Made by a program: the position numbers and the translations under genes. From Larus michahellis (lineage: Eukaryota; Chordata; Aves; Charadriiformes; Laridae), in NCBI RefSeq assembly GCF_964199755.1, contig NC_133896.1:92550215-92614214 (forward strand): DNA of 64,000 nt, given 5' to 3'. Within the stretch, counting starts at the first letter, position 1. Each line of letters begins with the position of its first letter. Of the stretch, positions 49,001 to 63,200 are shown one piece after another. The notes beneath the pieces are model-generated. The model worked only from the letters and a program-made list of their open reading frames with translations, searched no databases and had not been told where the DNA came from.

Positions 49001-52000
49001 TTGAGGCGTGAACGGGTCCTATTCATTTCCATAATGGAGTTCTAACAATAAAGTCTGGCAAACATAGATTGTTTTAGCAGGAAACAGCCCTTTATTCTGG
49101 CATCTTGGCAGGGCTTGGGTAGAGTCCCACCATTCTTTCCCCCTCTGGGCCTTGCTTTCAGTCTCTTGGCTGAGCCTGTTTTTTCTCTTGAGAGACTTCT
49201 GTTTTTATTAACTTGTTTTGTACAGTGAGTTTAATGAAAGATGCTACTCTGGCAGTCCTGGATGTTGAAGTTTTGTGTAAATTTCTCTGGTGCATATGTT
49301 GAACAAACATACTGTGAATTGTACAATCTGTAGTGGATCACCTCTGTCTCTAGACCGCAGACTAGGGGTCTTGTTTTAATGCTGTTTCATTGGCAGATAG
49401 AATTTCCATTTACTAATACAGCAAGTGCTCTTCTAGACATTCAACAATTACTTTTTCCATGACACAAGTTGTGGTTTATGCTGGGACTCTAGGGTTAGAT
49501 GAACAAACATTTTGTGGAGTTGACTCAAATTACAGTAGGATCAGAAGTTGAAGTGAAGAAAACCCCTAAACATTAAGTCAGTTAAGTCACCTTAGATCAT
49601 ATATTTTCTGAGCTCTGCTAAGTTCGTACGTAGCAAATTTAAATTGTTTTCCTTTTGGTTATTTGAGCCCTTGACTGTTAGTAACTGTAACAATACCATT
49701 CTTGGAGTTCCTAACTAACTCAGACAAATCACGTCGCAATTTTATAATTTTCTGTTGTATCAGGCAAATCTGTGTATTCCCTGGACAGTATTAAATACAT
49801 TTTTGCCCTCAGAGATGTACACCTTGAGAGTGTGCTGAAGTTCTCTCTGCGAGTGAAAGGAAATAGATGTATATTCATGTGTATATATACATACATATAC
49901 ACAAATATACAATGAAGTATACTGACTTTTTCATTTCCCTCATTTTTGTGCTGAAATGTGATGATTGCTACCATAAATGAAATGTCTGCTTTTACTTTTA
50001 ACTACGAGTTCTTTGAATTATGCTAGGGCTTGCTTCTACTTCTTGGAGCTTGCAGAAGTAATGGAAAGGTGAAGTTTACCCGATTGTTTCAGTGATGTCT
50101 GCATGATATCTGTATGAGGAATTTGTGTTGTGTGTAGGGAGCACTAATAGGGGTTTCCTCAGTTTTCACGGTGTTGCACATAAATTATGTTATGAACTAC
50201 TACCACAATGCCTATGTTATCTACAAAACCAGGCAGATAAAACTGCTATGCTTCATTTGTATTTAGATGGCATTTTCATAACTGTACAGAGTAGGAACTT
50301 TTTTTTATTTAGATTACTTTGTTAATAAATAAGAGTTTTGGAGTCTTGCAGTACACATCAGAATGTGAAATGCTTCTCATTGATCTTTTGAAGTGGTGTA
50401 AGCCCATCTAATAAGCCCACCTCAGTGGGTCTCAATATTTAAGTTCCTGTGCAGAAAGATCCCAGGGTTGGGTAGTGGTAAGTTCCCATTTTTGCGGCTC
50501 AGAGCTCCTGTATAACTATTCTAATTCTCAGAAGTATTCAGAAGCTAAAATGAGATTAAATTGTATACATACTCCCACTCTGACAAATGGAGTATTTGTG
50601 GTTTTGAATCCCATCAGTCCAGTCTTCTCCCTGTCATTTCTAGTCACATAGACTCAATGACAATTAAATAGTATACCTTGGTCTTCATAGTGTCCTCCTC
50701 ACAATCTGGATGCTGAACTATTAACCTCATTTGGAAGGTTGTTGGCCAGCTTTCACAGAAATCGAATTGCTAGCATCTTCACAACTTCCTGGGCTCACTA
50801 TCATCTTATTTGCTTTTGCCAGGTGCATAGTTCCGTCTTTGGAATCTGACGTGTTAGCTGTGCCTTGGAAAAGGTATAGCAACATTTCCATGTTAATAAA
50901 AGACTCCACACTTCATGATGATCTCACCAAAGATTCACGTAGCAACTATTGCTGTCACTTGCTTTCACACTTGTAGATACACTAATATCCCTGTCCTTTG
51001 GCAGCAAGATTGCTAAATGGCTTGTTTTGCGCTTATCCAACAGCAGGAACGGTTCTTTTCAGGGATTCTGCCTTAATCCTAGGTCTCATGGGCATTCATT
51101 TTTCTCCTTACCAGTATTGCTTTTTACATTAACAACAGCAAAGAAATATGGGGAGGTGCAAACTTTTGATGACAGAACCACGTTATGCTATCTTACCTAA
51201 ATATAATCTTTTTATAGCCACATCAAAGTTTCTTTCAAAGGTGGTCTTTGACTTCTACTTGAATTGGGTTATCCATTTGCAAATATTTTTCTTGAAATCA
51301 CATACTTGCCAAGATATGGAAAGACTTTACTTAATAGGCATCAATAGGGTGCTTTCTGTTTGCATGGAAGAACAAAACAGTTTCAAACATTTCAAAGCCT
51401 CTTTGTTGCTTATGTAAAGGGAATCAGGGGTCCAGCCCTCTGAATTCCTGACCGGATCTCATTTTGCACCTCTGCTGGCAACAAATTAGCTCATGTAATT
51501 GCTGCCACCAAGAATGAGTACACATTCTGCTCTTCATATGCTTCTACTGTTTTGGTTTGTTTTTTTTTCTGGAAGATACCCACATTTGAGATCTTTGCAG
51601 AGTTAAAGCAATGTCAGCACTTTGCACGTTCATCAAGCATTAAGCCAGGTCAGAACAGCCAAAGGTGCCATCACTCCCTTCAGAGGGACATTTTTACAGT
51701 TGGCCAAGCAACATTGATTATAAGTCTCTAGTAGGAGTCCTCAAAGAAAAATGGAGTATTACCCATCTCTGGGATAGCTGCAGTACAAACAGTCGGCTGC
51801 TTTTACAGTGATGCACTCCAAATTGAGAGTTGGTAATTTGCCAGGTTTCCTGGCAGTCATGTGTTTGGGTCAGTTTGGGTCAGTTTGAATAACACAGGTA
51901 AGTCAGTAAGGGAGGAAGTTAGTTAGAGAGCTCATCTTTAAAACAAAGCAGTGAGCGTCACACACAAACTAGGGAAATTTTCATTTGACGTTTCTGTGCT

Positions 52001-53870
52001 CAAGGTGTGTAATAAGCAGGACTGTGACTACAGTTCGCTATGATGTGGGTTGCGTGTGCTGTGGCCATTCCAGTCTTGCAGGTATTTTCTATAAAATTTT
52101 ACGTGCTTTAGGTCTCAAACTTGATAACCCTTAATTGTACTATTATGAATCCTTCCCTGTATTGCTTTCGGTTTTACATTTCTTAGATGTTAGTGACCAA
52201 GGGCCAGACTTTTTTAAGCAGCATTTTGTTGTGCTAGTGCCTGAAGGTGCTGATGCACATTAGATATAAGTCTGACAAGAACTTCATCTCACGTAAGCAA
52301 AGAGTTTGCTCTGTATACAAAAAACTTCATCAGTTGTAAACATAGTCTGCTTGTTCAGTGGAAATACAGACACTGTACTCATCTTCAACTCAACCTCAGA
52401 TCAAATTCCTTAGGAAGATAATATAGCTTTTATTGACCATTTACTTTTTGGGGTCAGTGCCTGTATCTAAACTAGGGCATCCAGATGAGCTTCTGTGCTT
52501 CTGGACACAGGAACATGCCTTGGCTACATCCTCTTGGAGGGCAAGACCTGAGCACAAATGAACCTCTCCATCCCCGTCATCTCTTCCTTGCCTATTGTTT
52601 GTCCTTTCTGTGGAACAGACGAGTCTGGTGATTTCAGGACCAACCTGCACTGATAAAAACAGTTTAAATGTAGTCTGTAAGTATTGTCTGTCTTCAGAAA
52701 AAGCTTTTTAAATTCTGAAGAAGTCCCCAATACAAGTATGATTATTATGTCTAAAATATTTAAATTGATAGAATTCTCTTCAGCGTAGACAAGGAGGACC
52801 AGCTGTATTATTTTCTTTGTGCATGTGTGCACCATTGGGGAATTTACTGAGACTTCCGCATCCTAAGGCCTCTCAACAGCCATCAGGTGGTTTTAAAACT
52901 TTCCTTTTCACCTGATATGAATTTCAGGCAGTGACCACAAGGTGAAAGTTTTTGAACAGCTGTGTTAATTTTGGCCCCATGTGAAATAAAGCCAACTTTT
53001 CCTTGCTACAGGAAATTGCCAAATAAAATAATGGAGAGGAAATGAACTACTCTTTGAGTTTCTTGGACAATATTCTGAAGAAACATAGTAATTCCAAACA
53101 AAAAATATTTTTCAAAACACACCCCTCTAGATGTAAGTTGATAGTCTTTGTTTATATCCCATAGGGCAATACTGGTAGCAAGCAGGTTCCTCACTTGAAC
53201 AAAATACATAAAAACTATAATAAACTCTCTTTCAGCTAGGGGTCAGAGAAGGAGCAAGAGTGATCAGATGTTTTTAAGAGATTTGGATACTACTGTGATC
53301 AAAAACGTGAAACTTCTTTAATTTCTCTGGGAGGGAAGTATTTAGTTATGGGGGCATTCTTTAGCTTTTGGATTTGTTTTGCTTTAAGATTGTGGTGTTT
53401 TCATAGTTAAAATTGTTTCATATATTAACTTAAAAGCAGATCATTTCATGTATCAAATAACTTGTATTTATAATTTAGAAATATGATATACTTTTCTTTC
53501 CATTTTGACAGTAACACCTGTATCACGTAGCAAAATGAGTGCTAATTCTTCACTTGTTGCTATCAGTTTTATTCTATTGAAGCAGTGTATACTTCTGAAT
53601 GTAGGTCTATACCAGTTTACAAGTATTCAATGTTAACCTGTATTTCAAATCTCTCTCCGTATTTCTGTCTCTCAACATGGAATGGTTTTTCAAAGCATGT
53701 CAGTGTTCAGCTGCTACCAGTGAAAAGGCCTCAATTCCTAAATTTTGTTAAATACAGGTAGAAAGAGTTGAATCTTGAAATGCCATGAGATCTAGCCTAT
53801 CTAAATAGAACTCTGATTTCTCTTCCATCCTGTTTGGTGATCGCTCTTTGACCTTAATCATGCCTATGTA
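46022..53870 (+). other. Proposed first intron, middle part
   Basis: No exon, RNA gene or clear mobile element was recognised. Open frames such as 46811-46996 (+) and 46294-46686 (-) lack domains. An alternating ta/ca simple repeat is listed separately. Confidence 0.4.
49868..49910. repeat. Alternating TA/CA simple repeat
   Basis: Imperfect purine-pyrimidine alternation (gtatattcatgtgtatatata ... catatacacaaatata), low-complexity sequence visible directly. Confidence 0.75.
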
Positions 53871-55110
53871 AGATCATAGGCTCAGAGGACCAGAAGAAAC
53901 CCAACTAGAGGTGATCTGGTGATTCCCCTGGCCCAAAATAAAAATTAGCTGCCTTTACATCTTTATCAACACATCTTATGTATTTTTTTTTAAATAAAGA
54001 ACCTCTCTGAGCACTCTCCTGAAATGTTTTCTTTTTCTTACTATTGAAAATTTTAACATCTGATCTGAATCTTTCTTAATGCAACTTAAGCTCATTGTTT
54101 CCTATCCTATTAACCATGGTCCCAAAATCATATGTAGAAGACTATATATTTAAGGCATGTTTAAGACCTTGTCCCTCCACAGTCTTCCTTCCACTAGACT
54201 AAACCTCAGTTCTTTCAGGCTTTCCTCCATGGTCTTATTTCTGAGGTCTCTCATTGGACTTGATTGTATTTCTATGACCTCTTTCTACTGCTGTTTAGAA
54301 ACACAGGACCTAAAACATGTCCCCATGCTCCAGCTTGAGGTCATCCTCATCCTGAGTAGGATGAGTATATTGTTTTGTGTCTTCTGGATTTTAATCCTAT
54401 TCATATATTTCTGTGCAACTTTTGCTTTATTTTATAAAAGCAGTGGTTTTGCAGCAGCATAGTATTGATTCATAATCACCTTCTAAAATGCTACAAATCC
54501 TGGATCCTGTTCTGCAGTTGTTGCCTGGACAGCTGTTCTCCTTCCTGTATTTGTGCAGTTGAGTAGTCCTTTCTATACAGATCCATGCATCTTTGCCTGG
54601 TAAATAGTATCTTGTTTTTTCAGATCGCTTCTTCACTTTGTCAATATAATTTTGAACCTTTATCATCCTTCCACCTTTGTGTCATCTGCAGATTTAATGA
54701 ATACTCTTTATTTCATCATCCAGATTACTAATGAAGATATTAAAATATTAAATAGTACTGAACCCAAGACAAAACCCCGTGAAAATGTATTTGGTATCTT
54801 TCAACAACCACTGTAAGCCATCAAAAAGTACCATTTTGGGTTCTTTTCTGTCTGGTTCCACCTGCAGCATATATATGTTCTACAGGCTATTTCGCTAGCT
54901 TGTGGGAAATAGATAAAATCAGAACTTCACGAAAATCAGGATAAAACCTTTCGTACTACATCTCCATTCTAGCATCTTTTGTGTCAGAGTGATCTGACAT
55001 CACTAGTTCTTGAGAAATGCTGCTGTCTGCTGTTTATAGCTGTAATTTCTTCAAAGTTCTTTATTTGTTCCTGTGTTTTTCCGAGAACTGAAGTTAACCT
55101 GACTGAAGGT
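53871..55110 (-). mobile_element. Ancient CR1/L3-like LINE, antisense, 3' part of ORF2 plus tail
   Basis: Read on the minus strand from about 55110 to 53871, the text follows the order of a CR1/L3-type element. Near 54674-54696 the RT motif C region reads IKSADDTKVEG (usual KFADDTKLGG), preceded by a 'gttcagtactatttaatattttaatatcttcatta' segment like the LFNIFIND region. The ORF2 C-terminal remnants follow ('gacctcaagctggagcatgg', 'gaaagcctgaaagaactgaggtttagtctagtggaagg'). It ends in a 3' UTR-like 'gggccaggggaatcaccagatcacctc...ggtcctctgagcctatgatct'. Frames are broken throughout. It is much more diverged than the CR1 at 11455-12276. It lies antisense to the proposed host gene. Confidence 0.72.
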
Positions 55111-55817
55111 AGGTGAGGTCCTTGAGTGGAGCATGAGGTTCTCTGCTTGCTCCCTGGCCCGCTGCTGCTGTGCCAGTGTGCTTTGCCAAATAGATCAGGA
55201 GGAAGGCAGACCTCGTGGGTGCTTTGAAGAACTGTTTCCAGAAGGCATCTCTGCCCTTAAATTTTAATTGTTTGGTTGCTACTGGTTCAGCCACATTGTT
55301 CAATGAACAGTAAACTAGTTTTTCTATGGATTTGTGTCTTAGGGGTGTTTTCTACAGTGTAATAAGTCTGTGTCTCTGCTCCCTCTCCTTTTCCCTTGTG
55401 TCACCTTCTCCAAGCAATGTAACCATCAAATGCTGTAACTATCGAATTTTCAGCTTTGAGCATTGTGTGCATCATCTAATGGATTTGGAAACAGCACATA
55501 CTGAACTGGCCCGACCTTTGTGCCTTGCCCAGCTGAGAAGAGTGTTCCTGCTGATGGTTCAGCATGCTTAGCTCCTGCTGCAGCCTCCTGTCAGTGAGGC
55601 ACGAATTTGGTTTATCTCTTAACACCTTACTTGTGTGGTAGTTGTAACAATGTAGTTTTAAGTCCTTTACCCTTTCACTGAGTCTGGGTGAAATGGACTT
55701 ATAAGGCCTGCAGTTTATGTCTGTGGTTAGGTAGTTCAACTGAAGAAACTTTATGCCTTAGCTTAAAAAAAAGGGAAGTAAATGGTTTGAAAATAGTGCA
55801 TTACAGGGTTAAAGCTG

Positions 55818-55844
55818 ATAGGCTGCTGCCTATCAGCAGCCTAT
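55818..55844. repeat. Perfect 11-bp hairpin with 5-nt loop
   Basis: The left arm ataggctgctg (55818-55828) is exactly complementary in reverse to 55834-55844, with loop cctat. It is immediately followed by, and shares two bases with, a second hairpin. Confidence 0.85.
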
Positions 55845-55869
55845 GGTTTCTTCGACCATTCGAAACCAT
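55843..55869. repeat. 8-bp hairpin adjoining the previous one
   Basis: atggtttc (55843-55850) pairs with gaaaccat (55862-55869) across an 11-nt loop that contains ttcg and part of cgaa. It is contiguous with the hairpin at 55818-55844, giving a double stem-loop in about 52 bp. Confidence 0.75.
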
Positions 55870-58800
55870 TAACTGCAGTTCCGCATATGTCTTTGAAAAC
55901 TAGGATGTGCAGAAGTAGTGCATGTGTCAGCATGTGTTGGGCTTGCTCTGTAACTGCATCTCTTTGGGGTGTGTCTCAGCTTTGAAGAGATGCCATAGCA
56001 TGCTGTCCTTCCAGTTGATGTGGAAAACTGCAGGGAGCGCAGCACACAAAAAAAAATGCTATCAGGCTGTGTCCTTGCTAAGGAAGACATCATGGTTTAG
56101 AATAAGATTGGTGACGGCTGTTGGCTGCATGCAGACGCAGTGCTTGGTTCCTTCACCGACTGCGGACAAACCCATCCCACTCGTCAAATGTTATCAGCAC
56201 TTCTTGTCCTAGGACCTCTGCAGCATACTTGCCAGCTCTTCTGTTTTGCAGACTTGATGGCTGCTTAAAAGTCCCCTAGCCAGAGTTTGTATAATCTGTT
56301 CCACTGGGTGGGGAGGGAACGGTCCGTGGCTGCCTCGGATCCAGAGGTACCTTCTGTTGCATGGCCGTGTGAACTGCGGCAACCTGCTGTAGATAATCCT
56401 TGCATCTGTCAGTACAGCTGTCACTAGCACATTGAGTGGCACGTGGAGCTCATAAAGGCAAATGAAAGAATACATTTGTGGGACACAGCGTACAACATTA
56501 AAGGATCCGTTTGCTTAGTCATCTTTAACAAGGCTGCATGAGAGGGCAGCCTAACCCAAACTCAGTTATACTGTATACTTTTGCTAGCCCTAGAGGGCAG
56601 AGTTAAATTTATAGGGTGGGGTTAGTATGTGCTATAAATGTTCCCTTTAAATGTGTTTCTCATTTTAAATATAAATATTAAAATCTTACTTAAGTTTAAA
56701 TATAAATGCATTTGACATTCAAGAAAGGGGTATCAGGCAGTGCTGTTTAAATCTTAATTTAGATCAGTTTCTGAGCAACAAGTGAATCCTTTCTCAGAAG
56801 CTATCTATCTGAAAAATTGCTCTGGTCTAATTATGTTTCTTTCTAATTTAATGTTAGCTTTTTAATCCCTAATTTTAAGAGTTAAGCATGATAAAATAGC
56901 ATTTGTAGCAGATGAATTTGGTGTATTGAATTACCAAATCAAGATATACACGTTTTAAAAATTTCTACAGCAAGTTTGTGGAGAACTATTGCTTAAAAAG
57001 CAATAAATGAAGCAAAGCGTGTAGTACGTAGACTGCTTCTAAGTTTCCCTTTTCCTTCAATTTTTTTTCCATCTCTAATAACATTAACACTTAAATTGTC
57101 CCAGTTAGGCTTTAAAATTTATGCTTTAGCTAGTAAAATCTGACTCGTCTGGTTTCCCTTCATTTTGCTGCTTAATAGCTGTCTGAAGACAGGTTTTGCT
57201 AAGGCAGGATTAACAGATGAACATATTATTTTATCAATGAGAGCTTTTAAGTCATGAAGTATTAATGAGGGAAATAAAAAAATCATAGATGCAAAAGATG
57301 CAGTAGTTGAGGACTTTTGTCAGCCAAAGAATTCTTTTGTCTTGGAGGTTAAGGCAAGTTTTTGGGTTTTTTTTCTTCCCATTTTTATCCATGTTGGGAG
57401 GATCCTCATGTTTGAAATTTCAAATTTTCCAATTTGTGTGTTTTACTCGTGTCTGTGTTTGCTTAATGCTGCTCGTTCTTCCCTTTGACTTTCACATTTT
57501 ATTTTCCTCTGCCAAATTTGAACTTGCTTCAGTTTGGGACAGCTAGGGCTAAATGAATCACCATGGATAAAATTATAACAAGAAGAGCAAAGTCTGTGAA
57601 TGATCCTTTGCTGTTTCCTGAGTCGTTCCAGTCTCATTAATCAGCACTGGTGCTGTGGAGGCTGTGTGGTGTGTTATGTCGCCAGCACAGCAGCTTCTCC
57701 GTCCCTTTCCCCCACCCCCTGCGTGCCTACACAGTGGGGAAAACTAGAGAGGGAAGCCATCAATCTTTCCTGTCGTAGATGTCAGCAGTGGCAGTGATTC
57801 TCCTGTCGGCTTCCTGCTCTTTCTGTTGTGCCCACCACCTGTGTTTAGAATTAGCTCTGATGCTGCAGATCTCACTCGGCTCTTCACCTGTTCTGCCCTG
57901 ACTAAATAGCTGTTAAAATAAAGCAGAGCGGCTAAATGCTATAGCATGTGAATGGTAACCACCACTGAGGGTTGTGGGGTGATTTCTGTTGCAGCTGCTA
58001 TTGTACTGCTGCTATTGTAACACTGTCATAATTTTCTGTAATGATGCTTTTTTTAGGTCTGAAATCTCTTGCTTGTGTTTCAGCCCAAACGTGAGCTTGT
58101 AAGCAAGTCTTTATTTAACGTAAAGATGGAAATATTTGTTAGACACATTATAGATAGAGGCATAAGCCTGTCTCCCATCAGTTAGCTTGCTTGGGTGGCT
58201 TTATGAATAAAGTCTAAAGAAATTAAAAGAATACAATTAGAAAAAGACTCTTTGGGAGTTGATTTTTATACCTCTATATCTGGTTAATGGGGGTCTTGAA
58301 AACGTAAGTGTTCCTCTCCCCCACCACTGGGGAGGTTGAGAAGCTGAGATGCACTGCCTCTGTACTTCTAGGGCGGGATTAACGGCATCATCTTGTGGTC
58401 TGTTGTGTTTAATAATAGGTCTAAAACAGACTCTAACCAGCCCAACTTTTATGTATAATTTTATATAATTGTATAAATGTTTTCCTACGCAGTCCTGAAA
58501 ACTGTCTAATGGCAGCTTTCTCCTGTCTCCCTGACTGGATGCTAGCTTTTTCTGTTTTTAAAACCCACAAAGAGATGAAAGTGTTTATAAGGCGTAAGGT
58601 TTCCTTCTAATTGTAGCTTGTCTGCCATCATTTGACGTGTATGATGGCAATATTTATGTGGAGTTATAAAGAAGAGAGGCTTTGAAAACTTAAGTCCTGT
58701 GAATGCTTTCGCTTGATTTTATTTATGTAACTCTTCTGAAGTGGAGGAACTGCATTATGACTGATTTTACTGCATATTTGAGAAACAGTTTTCTGTTGAC

Positions 58801-60205
58801 CGTGCCAGGCAAATCAGGTAAATACTTGTATTCAGTGGTCACAGAATTCATAAAGCTAAACATGAAAGGTATAGTCAGGATACTAAGAATTGGCTAGTGA
58901 CGTGGGATGTTTTGATCTGCATGGATCTTTTCAGTGTGGATTCTCAGCACTTTCAGAGACCTGAATAGGTTTCTTCTTTTGAATGAATGCAATTTGAGGC
59001 ATCCAAAACACTAGTTACCTCTCCAAATAGCTGTATTTTGTATCCATGGTTTGTGTTTCAGTATGAAGACAGTTTCATGCCTGAGTTTGCCTGGCGCTTA
59101 TCCTGCTCAATTTAAAAACAATAACAACAAACAGTCTTCCTGGGGAAGTCTTAAAAACCTTTTAAAAATAAAATGAAAAAGGGTAACTTCCTATAATTTT
59201 AAAGGAGGCAGAAGTGGGTCCTTATACTGATAAACAAAAGGAGACTTACCATTTTAAATGTTGCAGATGTGGTGTTGAGCTCTTGGAAGGAGTCCTGTAA
59301 CTTTATGGTCAGAGATACAATGAAGTGCTTTCAGCAATGGAGTTGTCTTTTGCTTTCCACTTGATTTTTAGTTTGAAAAACCAATTCTAGATTATGGTTA
59401 GGTATACGCTTACATGCTTGTTTTAAAAGGAATCTTGAACTCTTACTTTGCAGACTCTCAAATGTTTAATTTTTAAGAAAGACATGTTTTCACAGGTTTT
59501 TCTAAAGTAACTATTAATATTCTAATTTCAGTTCTTAAGCGTGTAAAAGTTGTGCCTGGGTAGATCATTAGCTTTTTTTAAAGCTGTCTTGTAGCTGTTG
59601 TGTTGTTTAGATATCAGAGTAATATGTACTCAGATTGTACTGATGTCTAAATTAGAGGTTATTAACAATGTAAATTTGAGTCAGCTGAAATTCATGGAAT
59701 GAAATAGAGAAACTTTATTGTTAAACTTTTTCTACAGCTGCAGATGGTTTAAGGAGCATATGGCATCCTGCTCTGGAGGTTGCAAAAAAGCTTTTAAACA
59801 CAATTGGAAATGCAATACGTACAGCTACCAGCATCCAAAGAGCTGCATAGCCGCTTTTAGGGTTTAGTGCTGCTGGGCTGCAGAAGAGCTTGGAAGCTTC
59901 TCAGTGTGCTCTTTAACAGGCAGGAGAGTCCTGTGTCTGCTTTCTGAGGTGAACATTTTAACCCCTAAAATTGATTGTCCTTCTACTCGAGGTTTCCTAT
60001 AAACAGTGAAAGGTGGTGTTTTCTGATACAGAATGACTGACCATGTTTAGTATGGGAAAATAGTTTGGCCCACTAAGGGCAAAAACCAAACTGAAACGCA
60101 GTCTAAGGTAGCTGTATTTTTTGAGTCCCCCCTTCTTCAAAGAATTTTTGCTGTGGTAGATCATTGTGAGTATAAATTTTAGGCAGTTTTCATGTTTCCT
60201 TTAAA

Positions 60206-60247
60206 GATTTGGTGGTCTTCAAAGAGGTGAGATTCGGTGGTCTTCAA
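60206..60247 (+). repeat. 25-bp-period tandem duplication
   Basis: gatttggtggtcttcaa (60206-60222) recurs as gattcggtggtcttcaa (60231-60247) with one mismatch, giving a period of 25 bp. It is a local duplication. Confidence 0.85.
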
Positions 60248-63200
60248 GTCAGTCTACCCGTGTCATTAATAACATGAGAAAGTTGTGTATTAAACATATA
60301 TTTCTCTATATAACTGAACAGCATCAATTTGACTTTACTAACGTTCTTTCATAAAATCATTTCAATTAGACAAGCATGCTGTTAACACCTTCATTTTAAA
60401 AATAAAGCTGTTTGTGATGATCTTTAGGAGACAAGCAGGTAGGATTTCCTTAACTCTAGCAACTTTGGTGCGTTCTCCAGTTCCGGGACATTTGTCTCAC
60501 GAGCAGGGCATGACTGTGGTTTTGACTGCACTGAATTGAGGCCTTGGCAATTGTAGCTCTCCTTACTACAGGTGTAACATATGAGAAAAGCTCTGCTTGG
60601 GTCCAAGAGAGCAGTATTGGATTTTGGAAGCTATCATCTTTTCCAGTATACTCTTTTGCATTGAAAATGGATGTGGCCATACTGCAGGGTGTTGGGGCCA
60701 GGCTTTATCCATCCTGTTCTGAGACAAGAGTGTAGTGCTTATTCCTGATTATTTAGGAGCATGTGGATGTTGACAGTTTTCCAGTATAAGGAGCAGCAGT
60801 TGTTCATCTCATCATGAAAAGGGAGGTTAGGTAAGAGAACACCTGAATGAATCTTAATGGATTTGGGGCCAAGCTTCATTTAGAAATGTGGATGAGAAAT
60901 GCACTGTGGTGTTTAGAATTGCCATGTAGAAGTCTTATTGAGAGAAAACAAATAATAGATGTTAAAACATCTGTCAGATTCCACGCTTTTTACAGGAGTG
61001 AAGATTAACATGCAGCACTACTGGTGTAGGTGCACACACCACACAGAGTTAAACATACGAACAGCAGGCTCACACTGTGCTTACTACAGATGTCTGAATG
61101 AGTGAGTGCCTGTGGGCTGGAGCTGCATGTCTTGTGGCTTTCACTCTGCTCCATTGGGAAGTCTTCACTCCTTTTGTTTTTATCCTTTTCCAACTGCAGT
61201 ACTTTCGAGCACACAGCTCCCATCCCCTGACCTAACAGCTCCATTGAAGTGCATTCCAGCCCCATGATTTCATGGTACCAGGCAGAACTCCCCTGCCACG
61301 CTGCTATGCTGCCCGCTGCTTCTCACGGAGTGAACAAACAGGGAACATAAACTCTCTCCAAAGGAGCAATGTTCTCTGTATATTTTTAGTGCAAGAAGTC
61401 CAAGATTCATTTAAGGGTGTTTTGTGTGGGCTTTTTTTAATATAGACTTCTGCTAACACAATGGAATATTTCATACCACCCTATTTGCTGTAACATCTCT
61501 TGCTTTATGTTGTTAAATGGAATCAAAGGAGTTAAAGATGAAAGACTCCTAGTCAGCTGGGAGCCTGCATAGGTTTGTTCTTTGTAATGTATTTGCTAGT
61601 GCTTTACCCAGGTCCAGCCTGGCTCAGTTTTCATTATTGGATTTACTTGTTTCTGCAAATTCCATACTTAGGTTAAGTAATTGCTGAGCTTAGACTCAGT
61701 ATAATACTGCTACTGTTTGTTTCTCATGTTTAACTTGATATTTATTGCCCATATACTGAACAAGCCTTTTATAAGTAGTTGTTTACCATTTGAATGTAAA
61801 AGCACCGTTAAAGATGCCATGCTTGCTTTTACAGGTATACTCTTTATTGGATAGACAGAGAACTTTGTTATCTCTTTATACGAAACTGTTTCCATTTTAC
61901 TTTGTACTTGAGTGTTTTCTTTAGAAAGTGTAGTATGTCACTAGATGCTAACTTATGTAGTGTTACAATAAACCTATCTTTAATTATTTGGAATAATCTT
62001 TCAAATATTTGGAGTTGGTACAGAATTTGAATGTATAGTGTATGTTGAAACACTGATATCCTGTATTTTCTTGGTGAAAAATGTTCTCAAACTACCTACT
62101 TAAATGTGTCTATTGCATTTGTACCGTCTATTTGAGTATGTGATTCTCAAATTATCGGACATAATTTTGCCAATACATCAGATATGTTCATAGTGACTTC
62201 TTCTACAGTGATCTGGGAAGGGGAAAAGGCAAATAATGTCATGGGAAGCATATGAAGTGTAGGGACTGTGGCTATAAGGGAATGGAGGCTGCGTTACATG
62301 GAGACTGACAAGGTTTCTAGGTAGAACTGTTCTCCACAGACTCAAGGTGTCAGCTCTGGGTCAAGGTATTGACACACAAGCTGATCTGTGCTGACTGCAC
62401 AAAGATTCCCGCTTTCTGGTACAGCAGACAGTTACTCCAGGGAGTAGAGCTGTTTCTGCATTGAAGTAGCACTAGCTTCAGAGTCCCAGGGAAAAGAAGC
62501 AGTAATATCAGGAGACATTTCAGGTGGTGCTGTCTTTATCTAGACTGCAGATGAAAGATGTGCAAGTTTCTGCAGCATGCTTTAACGTGGTCATCCTAAC
62601 GTACTTTTTTTGATGCATATCCATAGTTGATGTCTAGAACACAATAAAGTTTCTTAGCTATTCTAGCAGTGCAAGTAGTAAACATATTTTATATAAAATC
62701 ACTGGAGTCAAGGCAGTAATAGCTTCCATACTCTGTGCCTCCTTACTGTCTTCATATACCATGCAAGAGCTCTTCTGTGAAGCAGGGGGTAAGGAAGCAC
62801 AAGTGGAGGAAGAGAAGAATACAGGAACATGGGAGGGATGAATCTATCTGGTAAAAAAATGGAGAGTAGGACTGTAAGAAGCTATAACCTGTGTAGAAAA
62901 GTGTGGTTAAACAGGCGTATAAATGGGCAGTGGAAAGCAGGAAGCACTATGGGGAGAAATTAATTGTGGGAAGGAGCTTCAGGATTTGACCTGAGCGAGG
63001 GGAGACAGGGAGATGAGAAGAGGAAATGTGCTCTGACAAACAACCAGCTGTTCTGGGATCCCTGTAGGGGCAGAACACCATTTTAGTGATCATCTATCTA
63101 TAGCCTTGTTTTCTTCTTGTGCTTTTAGTCTCTTGGTGAAGAGCAGGAACGTGGGAAGCAAAAGACAAATGTTATGCCTGTGAAGTACCTGTTGCATTGC

